Counted from the stretch's first letter, positions 32,951 to 44,883 are shown. The stretch: DNA of 64,000 nucleotides from Areca catechu (GCA_021397845.1 CM038052.1:131011854-131075853); one strand, 5' to 3'. Notes: a model not told the origin generated them from the letters alone. Translations and numbers: made by a program.

Positions 32951-35900
32951 TGGTGCGGACACTAGAGGCACCAAAATAAGACAGAGGCTTCTCAACCATC
33001 TATGGATTAATTAGTAGTGTTTTAGTCCAATTTGTAATAAGGGCTTAGCCTATTTGAGTTTTTCCTTTGGCGTCTAAGTCATGTTCTTTGTAGGCCTCCA
33101 TCATTTGAGTCATGTATTCAAAGTTTGATTCATACCAGTAGGGTTTGGATCAGTCAGTTAAGTCATCTAGTCATAGTTTGAGTCCTGTAAATGTTAATCC
33201 AAGTCCAATGAAGACTCAATACAAGTGAAGACCAAGATAGCACAAGTGAAGACCAACCCAGATTGAAGACATGGAAGATCCAGCCAGGAAAGTCAAGGCC
33301 CTGAAACCTTGGGACGCAGCCTGGAACCCTGGACCGTAGCTTGGAGCATTGTGGGCCACCCAACGCCCAAGTGGAGCATCATATGGTGCCATCCACCCTT
33401 ATGGTCACCACCTCTTGGTCGACCACTTAGGGTCACCTCCCTTGGCCAACCAAGAAAAGAAAGAGAGAGGGAGTTTGAGGGAAAGAGGGCTATTGACCTA
33501 CCATGTATTCTATCTAGGGTTTGGGTGGGATTCAAATTGCTATAAATGTATTTTGTATCCTTACTTGGAGGGCAAGTTTATGGGTCTATTTAAAAGGCCC
33601 CCTGATATGGAATAGTAGGGCAGAGATGCTAGAATGGATGCTTATGATGCAAAGGAATTTTTTTTTATAGTTGAAGAGTTTTAGATGTTTTTCTTAGGTT
33701 TTGATTCCCGATCACAAGCAAAGACTAAAAATAAGAGAAATGAATAACATAAGCTTACACTAGCAGTTCAAGTCCCTAAATAGTGCAAATGAGAACAGGA
33801 ACCCGGGATTATGAAACCCTGGTAGGACTAAGCTCGAAACACAATACCTACTTAGGAGATAGGGGCAAACCTCACACGTCTGAAGTGCCCGATGCAGAGA
33901 TTGCTCAACTCGGTGGATGCGGCCTGGATGCCGAGCAGTCGAGCCCGCAGATGCACTGGCTTTCGGTCGGATGGTCGCGATGGCAAAGCAAACTGTCTCC
34001 AGTGCCTGAGATACCAGGGAGGACCTGTAAGCAATCAAAGTGGGGATTAGCAAAATGGAGATACGTAGTGAAATGGATTAAGATAGGGTTGAGAAGGGGC
34101 TTCGAGCCCGATGTCCGGCTGGATTTCGAAGTCGAAGAAGGAGATAACTTGGGGCCTCACACCCCGCGACATCTCGGAGGACGAAGGATTGTGGCCTCAC
34201 ACCACTCGACGTCCAGGAGGACGAAGGACTTGCGATGCCCTGGGGCGACAAAAAGGTGGCCTCACACCACTCGACATCCCTGGGGATGAAAGAAGCTTCA
34301 CTCAAACCTAGTCTAGGAGACAGTGGTTGGAGAAAACTAAAACTCAAACTTTCTTTTCATTCAATCATTCAATACCTTTACAATGGAGGGGGTTGGGTCC
34401 TTTAAATAGGCACCCAAGGCCCATTTGAATTCAAAATAATTCAAAACCCTTGAACCCAAATTACAACCCAAAAGTTGGCACCCACATGGATGGGGATAGC
34501 TGTTCATGGCTGACCAAATGGAGGAGAGGATTGGTGTGGCATGTGGGAGGGCTTGGAGAGGGGGAATTGGTCCCTTGACTTCCTTCTTTGCATGTTCATT
34601 TTGGGAAAAAAACATGGAGCAAGGCTTGCTTGAATGGATGTGCTTCCTTTGATCTTTCAACGACCACTTGGAGTGATTCATGGCCGGCAAAGGTGGAGGG
34701 AGCTTTGGGCGTTGCAAGGTTGAAGGCTTGGAAAGGAGAGTGTGTCCCTTGACCTTCCACTCTTGCATGAATACTTTGGGAAGAAGACTTGGGAGATGGC
34801 TTGCTTTGTGGCTTGGTCTCTTCAAGAATCTTCAACGCCCCATTTATTGATGGATCATGGCATGATGTGGGGGAGGGAAGAGGGGGATGATGTCTCCTCC
34901 TTCCAAGGTCGCCCAAGAGAAAATGGCATGAAGAGGGCATGTGGAATGCATGAGGGCGCCTCCTTGTTTCCTTCCTTGGATGCCCAAGTGGCAACTGATG
35001 TGGCGCCACATAGGTGGCTGAGGTGGTGCCACATAGGTGGCTGAGGTGGCACCTGTGTTGGCATCTTTCCAAGTGAAAGAGGTGGGTTGGCCCACAAGGA
35101 AGTTGACTTGTTTTTGAAAGCCAGGTTGACTTCAATTGGGCTTGGGCCCAATCCATACTCAGACTCGAACCAAAAATAAATACAGGACCCCTGACCTAAA
35201 CTTGATCCAAATTGGTCAAGGTACAAGACTAAAAATAATAAAATTACTTTGGCTCATAGCCTTATTACAGGACTCACAGAAGTGGAACCCTAATCTGAGA
35301 TCCACAAAGGGTTGAGGAGCCTCTATCAGATCCTGGTGCCCACACCACCCCCTTCTCTGTATGAAAAAATTTGAGTTTTCCAATTTGCTGTGTGCTAAAG
35401 GAATCTGTGTGAACCCTTCTTTTCCTTATTTCTACGCCCTGCATCCAGCCGCCATCAAAACCCTAGAAGCCACCTCTCCAGCCTTGGCCGCCCAACATCA
35501 AAACCATTCTTCCTTTGCTATTTTTAATTTATTTCTTCATCCCTACATTTTTGTAACCCTTGACAGGTGATTTGTAGGTCCCTCGAAGTTTGCAAATCTA
35601 TAGATTCTAGCAGGGCAGTGATCGGATCACCGGGTTGAAAGCCGTGAATCCACAGGTTTTTCAACTTGATCATCCAGGCCGCATATGGGAGCAAAGAGAG
35701 ATCTTTGTAAGGATTCATCTGCAATATCCTATTAGGTACACCCCCTCTACTTAACAGTAGTGATATTAAAGGGGAACTAGCCCATCCAGGGCTTCTCAGC
35801 CTCGGTGGTCCTTCTTCCTTATCATTTTAAGGGTCTACTTGCATGCTGTTGCTTCTTATTTTTGTATAGAACTCTCCACTTTAATTCTTGGCCTTATTTT

Positions 35901-35970
35901 TGGGATTTAGATACTTAACTCAACACATAAAATAAAAAAATATTTTGCATGCATATTTATTCCAGCATCA
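32951..35970 (+). mobile_element. 3' LTR of gypsy C, split by a solo LTR
   Basis: It starts TGGTGCGGACACTAGAGG and ends TTCCAGCATCA. The parts 32951-33602 and 35353-35970 align with the left and right parts of the D LTR. Between them sits an A-type solo LTR. After 35970 the gag of copia K begins on the other strand, so C appears to be inserted in K. Confidence 0.88.
33603..35347 (-). mobile_element. Solo A-type LTR in the C LTR
   Basis: This is a 1745-bp match to 1841-3592: on the minus strand it starts TGGTGTGGGCACC and ends ATTCCATATCA. The TSD is CCCCC at 33598-33602 and 35348-35352. There is no PBS or internal sequence, so it is a solo LTR left by LTR-LTR recombination. It sits just 3' of the C LTR TATA-like CTATTTAAAAGG. 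Confidence 0.9.
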
Positions 35971-37711
35971 TATTTAGATCTTTCGCTCCAGATGGCAGTC
36001 ACTTTGGGGTCCCACTTGTCCGAAAGTGATCTGAGAATCTTCTATCTCTATGCTATATCAGCATTTGAATAGATCCTGCCAAGACTTTTCAAACCATTAA
36101 TAATATCTGTAAAGCAAGAAAACATGGCAAAGATATGATGGGGACATCTCAAGAATGGATCTTGGAGCAAGCATAATTCTTGGAGTGGCACAGATCTTGA
36201 AGCATTTTTGGAATAAATTTATCTAGGATTTATCTTTTGTTTAAAATTTGAATTAGGATTTGTTGGTTGGATTGATAAGATGGAGAAGGGATCATATAGA
36301 TACCCTAGGATCACACAGATCCTTCACACAGAATAATAGAAATTTTATTCATCCATCTTCTCCCATTACAAAAGGCTGAGGGTGGTATTTATAGATTTTC
36401 CAACCCTCATTTGAATTTGAATAGAAGATAAAAAGGTAAGAACGAATCAAATTCAATATAAATAGGATAAGATAAGAACAATTTGATACCATTTGATGCG
36501 GGATAGAGATTGGCTGGATCGCTGGCGAGCATGAAAGTCACTAGAGATTAGGATTTGCAAAGAGAGGAAAGAAGAGGTGCAGGGTTAAGAAAAATACTGG
36601 GGTTCACATAGATTCCCCAAGAACAAGCACATAGCAAAGGGGCTCACATAGATGCCCTAGAAGAACAAGCACATAGCAAAGGGGCTCATATAGATGCCAT
36701 GGGCTCACACAGATGCCCAAAATCAGGGATCACACAGAAATCCTGGAAAGATGGAGAAGGGATCATATAGATACCCTAGGATCACACAGATCCTTCACAC
36801 AGAACAATAAAATTTTATTCATCCATCTTCTCCCATTACAAAAGGCTGAGGGTGGTATTTATAGATTTTCCAACTCTCATTTCAATTTGAATACAAGATA
36901 AAAAGATAAGAACGAATCAAATTCAAATATAAGATAGGATAAGAGAAGTCTATCCATATATCAATCCTAACCAACCAAATCCTAATTCAAATTTTAAACA
37001 AAAGATAAATCCTAAATAAATTTATTCCAAAAATGCTTCAAGATCTGTGCCACTCCAAGAATTATGCTTGCTCCAAGATCTGTGCTTGAGATGTCCCCAT
37101 CATTAGATAGGATAAGATAAGTCTATCCATATATCAATCCTAACCAACCAAATCCTAATTCAAATTTTAAACAAAAGATAAATCCTAAATAATTTATTCC
37201 AAAAATGCTTCAAGATCTGTGCCACTCCAAGAATTATGCTTGCTCCAAGATCCATGCTTGAGATGTCCCCATCAAGATAGATTCATTCTATTCGATTTTA
37301 AACAACTCATAGTTGTGTACCAGAATATTAATTTGGAGGTCTTCACTTGGGAGGTTCCCTCAAGGGTCACTTCAAGTTTATCCCAAATTTCCTTCGCTAA
37401 AGAGTAAGTGGAAATTTGATTGAACTCGTTAGTGTCTAAAGCACTGTATAATAAATTCTTGGATTTGGCATTCAATTCCCCCATCTTCATGTCGTGTTCA
37501 TCCAAATCCTCTTAAGGTTTTGGGACATCAACGCCATCAATTTTAATCATGGGTATACTTGGATCCTTTAAGATGACCTTCCACAACTAAAAATCTATAG
37601 CTTGAATGTATATTTTTTTTTAGCTTTCTTGTAAGAATAATTGTGCCAGTGAAGAGTGGAGGTCTATTAGTAGATTGACCTTCGACCAAGGATGTACTCA
37701 AGGGATGATCC
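35971..37711 (-). pseudogene. Gag of SIRE/Maximus-like copia K, interrupted by M
   Basis: On the minus strand it begins near 37711 (MDHPLSTSLVEGQSTNRPP) and passes through WDEHDMKMG-like MDEHDMKMGELNAKSKNL, NEFNQISTYSLAKEIWDKLE and TLEGTSQVKTSK. It stops at mini-element M (37274-36136). Removing M plus one AGATA restores SNRMNESIFAMFSCFTDIIN across the joint and then LKSLGRIYSNADIA, WDPKVTA in shifted frames. At 35970 it is cut by the LTR of C; pol is not in the window. Copia gag makes the particle; this one has several stops. Confidence 0.85.
36136..37274 (-). mobile_element. Scrambled mini LTR element M with TSD
   Basis: TSD AGATA is at 36131-36135 and 37275-37279. On the minus strand an LTR runs 37274-36494 (TGATGGGGACATC ... 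CCCGCATCA), with its first about 170 bp tandemly repeated (borders at 37274 and 37102). A PBS-like TGGTATCA follows, then a second LTR copy that keeps only its middle (36480-36278, with CTATAAATACC). Next comes the LTR start again in inverted orientation (36277-36136), so the whole element has long inverted ends. No coding capacity. Confidence 0.8.
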
Positions 37712-37746
37712 ATCGATCTTTACTCTAAAAGTATTCAGAGATACTT

Positions 37747-37757
37747 CTCTGATACTA
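37747..37757 (-). promoter_or_regulatory. Degenerate primer-binding site of copia K
   Basis: On the minus strand CTAGTATCAGAG, close to TGGTATCAGAG of initiator-Met tRNA, follows the LTR end GGGCAACA after two to three bases. Confidence 0.65.
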
Positions 37758-37759
37758 GT

Positions 37760-39410
37760 TGTTGCCCAGGTGGCTTTCCTAAAAGGGGGGTAAATTAGGA
37801 ATTTAAAAATTAAAGCAAGTATGTGCCTTGTAAAAACTTCTTTGATGTGGTAGGTGCTATGATTTAGAAATTTAAAGCAGAAGCAATTAAGAGAAGAAGT
37901 AAAAGCACAATCACAAACATAGTAATTTAGAGTGGTTCGGAGCACCCCAGCTCCTACATCCACTACCAAGATACCACTCGGGATTTCTACTATATTCATT
38001 ACCGGAATACAGTCGGATTGTTTTACAGGGCTCACAATCCAAACCCAACTTGGTTTTTCAATCGAGCTCCCGAAAAACCCAACTCTTGGTTTTAAACAGG
38101 ATCACCAAGAACCTAACTTGGTTTTACCAGGATCACCAAGAACCCATACACAGTTAGTTTTGAATGGGATCATTGATAACCCACTTGGTTTTTAGACCGG
38201 GTTCACCAATAACCCAACTCAATAAGAGTAAAAGAAAGTAAGCTACAATAATGACAAACTATATTGTTGGATGGTTGCCGATGCAGCTTAAGAGAAGCCC
38301 TCTTAATTGTACTTCAATGCACTTCTATGGCTTCTTCAACTTCTTCAATAAGTGCTTCAAGCTTCTGAAGTGAGTTGGTGAAGACTTGAAGACTATCTTG
38401 AATGATCTCCTTTAATCTCTTGCTCTCAAGGTTTCTTTTATATTCAAAATAAGCATTCTCTTTTTAAAAGTTGTCCCAATTCTTTATTTATAGTGTCTTG
38501 TACTCTTCTTAGGTAGTTTTGTTGTTGTAGAACGTTGGGATGTGACACATGACCATTGGAGCATTTTTTGGATTCAAATTCCAAGTTCTGGAACTAGCCA
38601 TTATAGGCCTGAAATCGACCTTCGAGTCAGCTCGGATCTATTCAAGTCGGCTCGGATCCACGAGTAGTTCTGGTCAAGTCGCCTCGCTTCATTTGGGTCA
38701 GTTTGGTTTCTTAATAGCTTGATTCTTTCTTTGGAAGAGTCGGCTCGCCTTACTTCGAGTCAGCTCGGATCCACAGGCATTCAAAACTGTACTCTGGATG
38801 AGTCAGCTCAAATTCTTCCGAGTCCACTCTCCTGGCTGTTCACTTAGAACTCTTCTTTCTGGACTCAGTAGGAGTCGACTCAGATGTTGAAGAGTCGACT
38901 TGGATATCTGACTGAGCAATAGAGTCAGTTAGGATTTCTTTCGGGTCGGCTCACCTGTCTGATTTAGAAAATAATACACTGGACCAGTCCACTCGGATTT
39001 CTGCATGCTAGAAATCTTCAGCGATGCCATAGATCAAAGTCGGCTCTTTCTACTAGAGTCGGCTCTGATAGATCTTCAGTAAGAACTTGAACTTCTCTCC
39101 ATAAGTTTTCTAGCAAGTCTTCAACACTTCAAACTTTTTAAACTCAACTTATAAATGGATCTAAGAAATTTAAAGCTTGAAGAACATAGGAGCAACCCAT
39201 TTTTCATGATTTTCTTTTAACTATTTCTATGGGTTCTTCTTTACATGAGAAAATTACAACACAACTCATGACAGAAAATAAGAATGTAGGAGTTGGAAAT
39301 GAGTATTGAAATCATCCTACAAAAACTTGTAAAGCACTTGAAAAGTTGTTAGTAACACAAATACATGCTCCAATATTTTGTTATCATCAAAATCACTCAA
39401 GGAGTCAACA
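37760..39410 (-). mobile_element. 5' LTR of copia K
   Basis: This is 1651 bp. On the minus strand it starts TGTTGACTCCTTGAGTGATTT and ends TACCCCCCTTTTAGG ... GGGCAACA. Its start matches the partial LTR at 63646-64000 nearly word for word, and the pyrimidine-rich end resembles that of solo LTR S. The part 38624-39070 is packed with GAGTCGGCTC-like motifs. It abuts gypsy E gag at 39411, so K is inserted in E. Confidence 0.92.
38624..39070 (-). repeat. Dispersed GAGTCGGCTC-type motif array in the K LTR
   Basis: I count about fifteen copies of GAGTCGGCTCGGAT or close variants (GAGTCAGCTC, GAGTCGACTC, AAGTCGGCTC, GAGTCCACTC) in about 450 bp, with uneven spacing of 15-60 bp. The best units are near-palindromes. 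Confidence 0.85.
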
Positions 39411-39982
39411 GTTATGTCTTCTGACACGGACCTATTTCTTTGACTTAATCTCTGCTAGTGGTCTACGAGTCTCTGCTGGTAGGATGCAGGAAGGTATTTT
39501 TCTCTAAGTTTCCTCTTCATGGCCTGCCAGGTATCTATGGGAAGGTCATCTCATTGGATGATTTGGCACTCAACATTACCCCAATATAGCTTAGCCTGGT
39601 GGACTAACCTTAATTTGGCCAATTTACACTTCCTTTTCTCACTCATTGCATACCAATAAAAAAATTGCTCCATTTCTCCCTTTCAATCTATATAGGTCTT
39701 AGGGTCTAAGTTGCCATCAAACGTGGATGCTTTTGGCCTGAAGTTCCTAGTTGCTCTCTCATCCTGGTCGATGAACTCATAATTGGGTCTCCTATGATTG
39801 GACTCCCCATATGGGTCAGAGTATTGGGCTTTCCTAGGGTTGAGCTCCCAGTATGGGTCAGAGTATTGGGCTTTCCTATGGTTGGGCTCCCAGTATGGGT
39901 CAGAGTATTGGGCTTTCATATGGTTGGGCTCCCAGTATGGATCAAAGTATTGGGCTTTCCTAGGGTTGGGCTCCATGGTCAC
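39411..39982 (-). pseudogene. Gag of gypsy E with 14-residue repeats, truncated
   Basis: On the minus strand MTMEPNPRKAQ opens at 39982, followed by about four tandem 14-residue units (PNHRKAQYSDPYWE type, 42 bp each, 39970-39800). DERATRNFRPKASTFDGNLD comes next and a stop at 39683. The capsid core continues past it: WYAMSEKRKCKLAKLRLVHQ, AKLYWGNVECQIIQ, TWQAMKRKLREKYLPASYQQ. It ends where copia K begins. E still has a real capsid core, unlike A, B and D. Confidence 0.82.
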
Positions 39983-41303
39983 ACTAGGTTGGGTTGGGTT
40001 GAGGCTATTGGTATTGGACTCCTAATCTAATGCAAACAATCAATCAAGGGAGTATGATGCAGTCAAGCATACAAGGGTTAGCACGTTCTAGTGTTTGCTA
40101 GACCTAAAGCCAAAATCAGGTGAGTTAACTCAACTTACACACAACACAACACCTAATCCTTCTACTGGCCAGGTAAGAGGTGGGGTGGTGGGAGGCTTCC
40201 CCTGCCTATGACAGGGTCCTAATTAAATAACCACCAGTCCACTTAGGACGTTTGCCACTGGACCTCTAGTTTTAGACACCAGCTTTCAGTAATAGATGAT
40301 GGGTTGGGTGCACTAGTTCCCTCACAAGACTCGTACCCGACCTGTTGGTGTCCCTAAAGCAATTAGGTTGCTAGTTAATTTTAATTAGGTTTTGGGTATG
40401 TATGTAAGGTATTTGTTTTGGGCCCAGGATAGGTATTGAAATCCTGCCCTGATCTGATAGAGGAAATTATCCTTAAGATTAGTTTAGATGTAGATGATGC
40501 ACAATCAATGAACCCTAATGCAATCTAATAACAAAACAGAGAATAAGATTTTTTTTTTTGTCCTTTTTTATGAGGTGGCAACTTAATGTCAAGTTGGTTA
40601 AGTGATCAATCAAAATTGGCTTGGGTTGGGTGGGGTTTGGTAATTGATTAGGTTTAATCAAGTCAAGTATGCAAGGCAGCAAAAATTGAGATTTTTTTTA
40701 GTTCTATTTTGATGCATAGGTTAGCATGGATTTCAGAGCAGAGAAATTCTAAAAAAATTTGCAGAATAGAGGGTTATGTGTGAGGATGATTCCTACCAAA
40801 TTTCATGCAAAGAAAAAAATAGTATGATGCTGCAAAACCTAGGGTTTCTAACTGGATGTAGGAAACTCAAAAAGACAGAATTTCTGGTTAGGGGTTTTGT
40901 TTTGCTGATTTTTTTTTATATTCTGTAAAATCTGAGAGAAATAATAGTAAAATAGAGGACTCAACATAGATGACGTGATGCAAATTTCAAAGAAAAACAG
41001 TATAAAATTGATGGAAACCAGGCCTAAATTTAGACTACTAGTGCAGGTTTATCATGCAAAAATTTTTGTTAGGGTTGTTTTCTCATGCAGGTTTCATCTG
41101 TTTTTGGATCAGAAAAATTCCACAAAAAAATTACAAAGAATAGAGGATTAAACAGAGATTAATTACCATGAAAATAAAAGAAAAACAAAAACATTTGATG
41201 GGGGAAACAGTCCTATGTTTTGACTAGGTATGCAGATTTTAGGATGCAGAAATCTAAACTATGATGCAAGAACATGCCCTATCCTAAGCTTTGATACCAA
41301 AAT
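39983..41303 (-). other. Leader and PBS of gypsy E
   Basis: This 1.3-kb non-coding leader has the same blocks as B and G leaders, reversed (GGTGTCCCTAA, GACACCAGCTTTC). The PBS at 41288-41299 reads TGGTATCAAAGC on the minus strand, one mismatch, four bases after the LTR end. It is AT-rich with several poly-A/T runs. Confidence 0.8.
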
Positions 41304-42811
41304 TGATGAGCGACGGTATTCTAACATGATGCAGGATGATATGCAAGGAATAAACATGAACATAATAAGATTAAATCAAGCAAATATTTATAGAATTTTT
41401 TATGGTTTGATTCTCGAAACTAGTCTAGATTAGGTTAGGGTTATCCCGTATCAGTTAGCATCCTACTCACATGCTAGATCAATCAAAGAGAAGAAAATGA
41501 GGATCCTAGGACTAAGAAGGCCTATTAGGAGCATGTTCAACTTCAAGAAATCAGACAAAAAGAGTTGAAAATTGGACTGAACTTACCAGGCAATGATGTC
41601 TTAATGCTGCGATGAGATTGCTCCACTCAGATCGGCGCCTGGATGATCCAGCTACTTTCCCGCAGATCCACCAAACTTTTATCAGCTTCATTCAAAGGAA
41701 ATGAAGACTTCATTCGAGGATAATTTCACTAGAGGGATCCTACAAATGTGAAGGGTTAGTGATGTAGAATATGAAAAAAATACTAAACATGAGGGAAAGA
41801 AGAAGATCGGGCGGAAGAGAGGCTGCAGGGGCTGGCAGCCTAGGATGCAGCTTGAGCATCTGGATCTAGAGAGGGGTGGCCTAGAGTGGAGATATGTGGA
41901 GGGTGGCTAGGGTTTAGAGAATGAAAACTAACTAATGATAACTAGGGCCCACACCCCTCGATGTTTCGAAGAACAAAGGCAAACGGGTTTCACACCCACT
42001 CCACTTGGAGGAAACAAAGCAAAGTAGAAAAACTCTTAATTTCATTCATGAAAAAATTATTCATAAAAGAGGGGAGGGGGTTTGTATTTTTAAAGTTACC
42101 CAGGGCCCTTTCCTTGTCAAACTTGGAGTACAGGTTTGTATCAAAGTGGGAGTACAAAAGTGAATAAAATAAAAAAATTGATCTCCTTGTAGAATTGTGC
42201 TAGCTGACTCCTTGTTGGGCTTGGAAGCTTTGACTTTTCTTCATGAGCTTGGGCTGGTAAGAAATTCTTGCTGGGCTTGGACTAGGCTTGGACTGGTTGA
42301 CTCCTTGCTAGGCTAAGATGATAACCACTTGGATTGGGTCAAGCCTTGGGCATCTTGGACTGGGTCAAATCATGGGTGCCAATTATGAATGGGCCTGGGA
42401 GGGGCGCCAACTGCTATGGGCCTTGGATTGGGGCGCCAAGGCTAGGGATCTGGGGTGCCACATCTTCATGAGATCTTATGGGCTTGAGGTTCATAAGGCC
42501 TGGTATTCTGGGGTGCTAATTTTTCAGGGGTCTGGGCAGCATGAATGGAGTCTAGATGCTTGGCTGGGTGACTTGAGTGGTGCTCCATTGGCTCTCCTCT
42601 TGAACATGAAAGCAAATACAGGAAGGACTCAAAGGGCCTAACTGACAAGACTCAAAGAAAGCTGAATAAAACAAATGGACTCAATTGACAAACTTCATTA
42701 CAATACTTGATTTATCCTGGTGGACTCAACTTACAAATGATTGATTACCCAACACATGAATTAGAAATTGGAACCTTGAAATCCTGGTATGCTCCTGATG
42801 TCCCTACATCA
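41304..42811 (-). mobile_element. 5' LTR of gypsy E
   Basis: This 1508-bp LTR starts on the minus strand with TGATGTAGGGACATCAGG and ends ACCGTCGCTCATCA. It shares the GGGCCCACACCCCTCGATG block with A and N LTRs. It ends exactly at 42811, where Tat F LTR sequence begins, so E lies inside F. Confidence 0.88.
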
Positions 42812-42931
42812 GGATGGCTTTAAGGTAAATAGTCGATCCATAATGTGTGCTCCAAAGCGAATGACTTCGAAGAAAATGACCAATCTATAGTCAGCCTACT
42901 TCAAAGAGAGTAGCCGATCTACTTTGATCTA

Positions 42932-44403
42932 TATTGGCTCTCCTAGTGATTTTGATAAATACCAAAACCTTGATTACATATTGTATACTAATGTTTACTT
43001 TCAGTTATGAGTTTTCAGGAAGCAAGCACCTCAAATTCTCAAAAATTTAAGTATCATGGCACACCGTGGCACGAAATATTTTTCACAACTTAAGACATCT
43101 TCTTCATGCAAAAAGTGCTTTTACATGTTCAATTATTGTTATTTAAGTTTCATTTAAGTTTCAAAATTGATGCTTGTGTTTTCGACTTAATTTGCACTTG
43201 ATTATGAATTTTTCAGAACCAAGTGTCGACACCTGGAAAGTCAAGTGTCGACACTTCAGTATTTGGCATACAGAAAAACTCCTTGGCATGCCAAGTGTCA
43301 ACACCAAGGACTCAAGTGTCGCCACCTGAAACTCAAGTGTCGACACTTAAGTTTCGAAGTGTTGACTCAAGGCCTGAGATTTTTTGAATTTATAGAACTT
43401 GGCCAATGGAGTGTTTTTGTATCAAGTGTTGACACTTGTGAATCAAGTGTCGACACTTGAAAGTTCAAGTATCGATACCTGGAAGTCAAGTGTCGACACC
43501 TGACAGCCAAGTGTCCACACCTGATAGCCAAGTATCGGCACTCGGGTTCTGACAGGCCTAACAGATCTATTTTTCTGACTTATAGAAACATCTTTCAAGC
43601 TCTCAATGGCTAGATTCGATGCTCAAATGGTCACAAAACATTTTTGGAAGTTTTTCTTTGTATTTAAGCTTCACCAACTTCATTCTTAAGGTATTGAAGT
43701 CCATTGAAAGCCAAAAAGCCAAGATTCTCTCAAGAACTTCACTTCAAGAGCCATTTAAAGTTTGATTCCCTAAAAAAGCTTACAAGCCCATCCTTACATC
43801 ATTCCAAAAGAAGAGTTTGAAGAATATCCCAAGGAGGAGACAAGACAAAGCATCAACTTGAGCTTCAAAGCTTCTATTCTACTCTTGAAGAGTGTTGTCT
43901 TATTTTGAAATTAAATATCTATTTTATCTTGTGATTTGACCTTGCTTTCAAGGGTGTCTTGAAAAAAGGTTCTTGTGGTTTGTTGGCGAGCCAAGGTGAT
44001 AAAACCAACTAGGGTTAACTTGTGAGCCCAAAGACAAAAAAAGTGTAAAGGATTGTTGGTGAACCCAGGTGATAAAACCAACATAGGTTTTGACTTGTGA
44101 GCCTTTTGAAAAACAAGTCGGCTGTAATCTTGGTTGGATTATAGTGAAATTCCTAAGGGTGGCTTGGGGAGTGGATGTAGGTGCTAGGTTTGCACCGAAC
44201 CACTATAAACTTTGTGTTTATGTGTGATTGCCTCCTCTTTTTCTTGCTCTTTGTTTATTGCAATCCATTTATTGCTTTCTACTGCATTTAATCTAGTACA
44301 TTGAACTTATTACTCACAAACATCACTAGATCATCACATCATTGCTTTAAATTTTTAAAAGACCCAATTCACCCCCCCTCTTGGGCTCCATTTCTGGGCA
44401 ATA
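42932..44403 (+). mobile_element. Solo copia LTR S with TATTG...CAATA ends
   Basis: This 1472-bp insertion has TSD ATCTA at 42927-42931 and 44404-44408. It resembles the LTR of K in layout: TTTTGATAAATACCAAAACC at the start, a motif array in the middle, GTGGATGTAGGTGCTAGG ... CCGAACCACT in the second half, and ACCCAATTCACCCCCCCTC near the end. Ends are TATTG and CAATA where K has TGTTG and CAACA. No PBS or coding part. Confidence 0.88.
43218..43545 (+). repeat. AAGTGTCGACACTT palindrome array in S
   Basis: About twelve copies of AAGTGTCGACACYT or one- to three-base variants in 330 bp. The best copies are perfect 14-bp palindromes (for example near 43240, 43333 and 43440). They occupy the same LTR zone as the GAGTCGGCTC array of K. 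Confidence 0.88.
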
Positions 44404-44858
44404 ATCTAAAGCCATCAAGAATGCACTTGGTTGTTATAACCAACCAATCACGTAACTGACAGCCATGGCTTCAATAAGGCCAAGATATTTAACCTCCAAC
44501 AGTAACTATAATTAGCTAAAGGGAAGTTATATTGACTAACTTCCCTAACAGAAATCAAGAAAGTTTAACTACGTTCAGTTGTAGCCATACCTATAAAAAG
44601 CGATATGAAGGGACCTCCAAGGTAAGCAATACCAGGCAATTATGAGCCCGTCTAAGACTAGCTGATGGCGATTTGACTATTCTCTTTCGTCATCTCTTTC
44701 TTTGAGCTCTCCATTCTATGGCCTGGTCCTTACTGACTTAGGCATTGGAGTGTCTCCTATCAAAGAAATTCTAGCCAGGGTTTGTTTTGCAAGAGCCCAA
44801 GGAGGTGAAGCTATGAACTAGGCAATTCATCCAATCCGCAAGGATCAGCATCAATAGA

Positions 44859-44877
44859 TTGGCACACCAGGTAGGGG
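44859..44877 (+). promoter_or_regulatory. Tat-type primer-binding site of F
   Basis: TTGGCACACCAGGTAGGGG lies a few bases after the LTR end. Plant Tat elements typically carry TTGGCGCGCCAGGTAGGG here; the difference GCGCG to ACACA fits loss of CpG. Confidence 0.8.
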
Positions 44878-44883
44878 GTCGCA

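Larger units (their letters stand above)
42812..44856 (+). mobile_element. 5' LTR of Tat element F, truncated and split
   Basis: The parts 42812-42931 and 44409-44856 align with 59649-59762 and 59763-60210 of the second F LTR. The left part of the LTR is missing because E is inserted there. Solo LTR S (42932-44403) splits it. It ends GCATCAATA next to the Tat primer site. Confidence 0.85.

Noticed and set aside
35361..35570. A small host gene with exon-like codon use
   Set aside because: The stretch aligns with the right half of the D LTR (8730-9000) and is LTR sequence of C.
36136..37274. A DNA transposon (MITE or Mutator-like) because of long inverted ends
   Set aside because: The ends are TG...CA, the TSD is 5 bp, a PBS-like site follows the LTR end, and the body is made of direct LTR copies.
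43218..43545. A CRISPR-like array (short palindromic repeats)
   Set aside because: Spacing is irregular, there are no unique equal-length spacers, the units are variable, and the context is a plant LTR.
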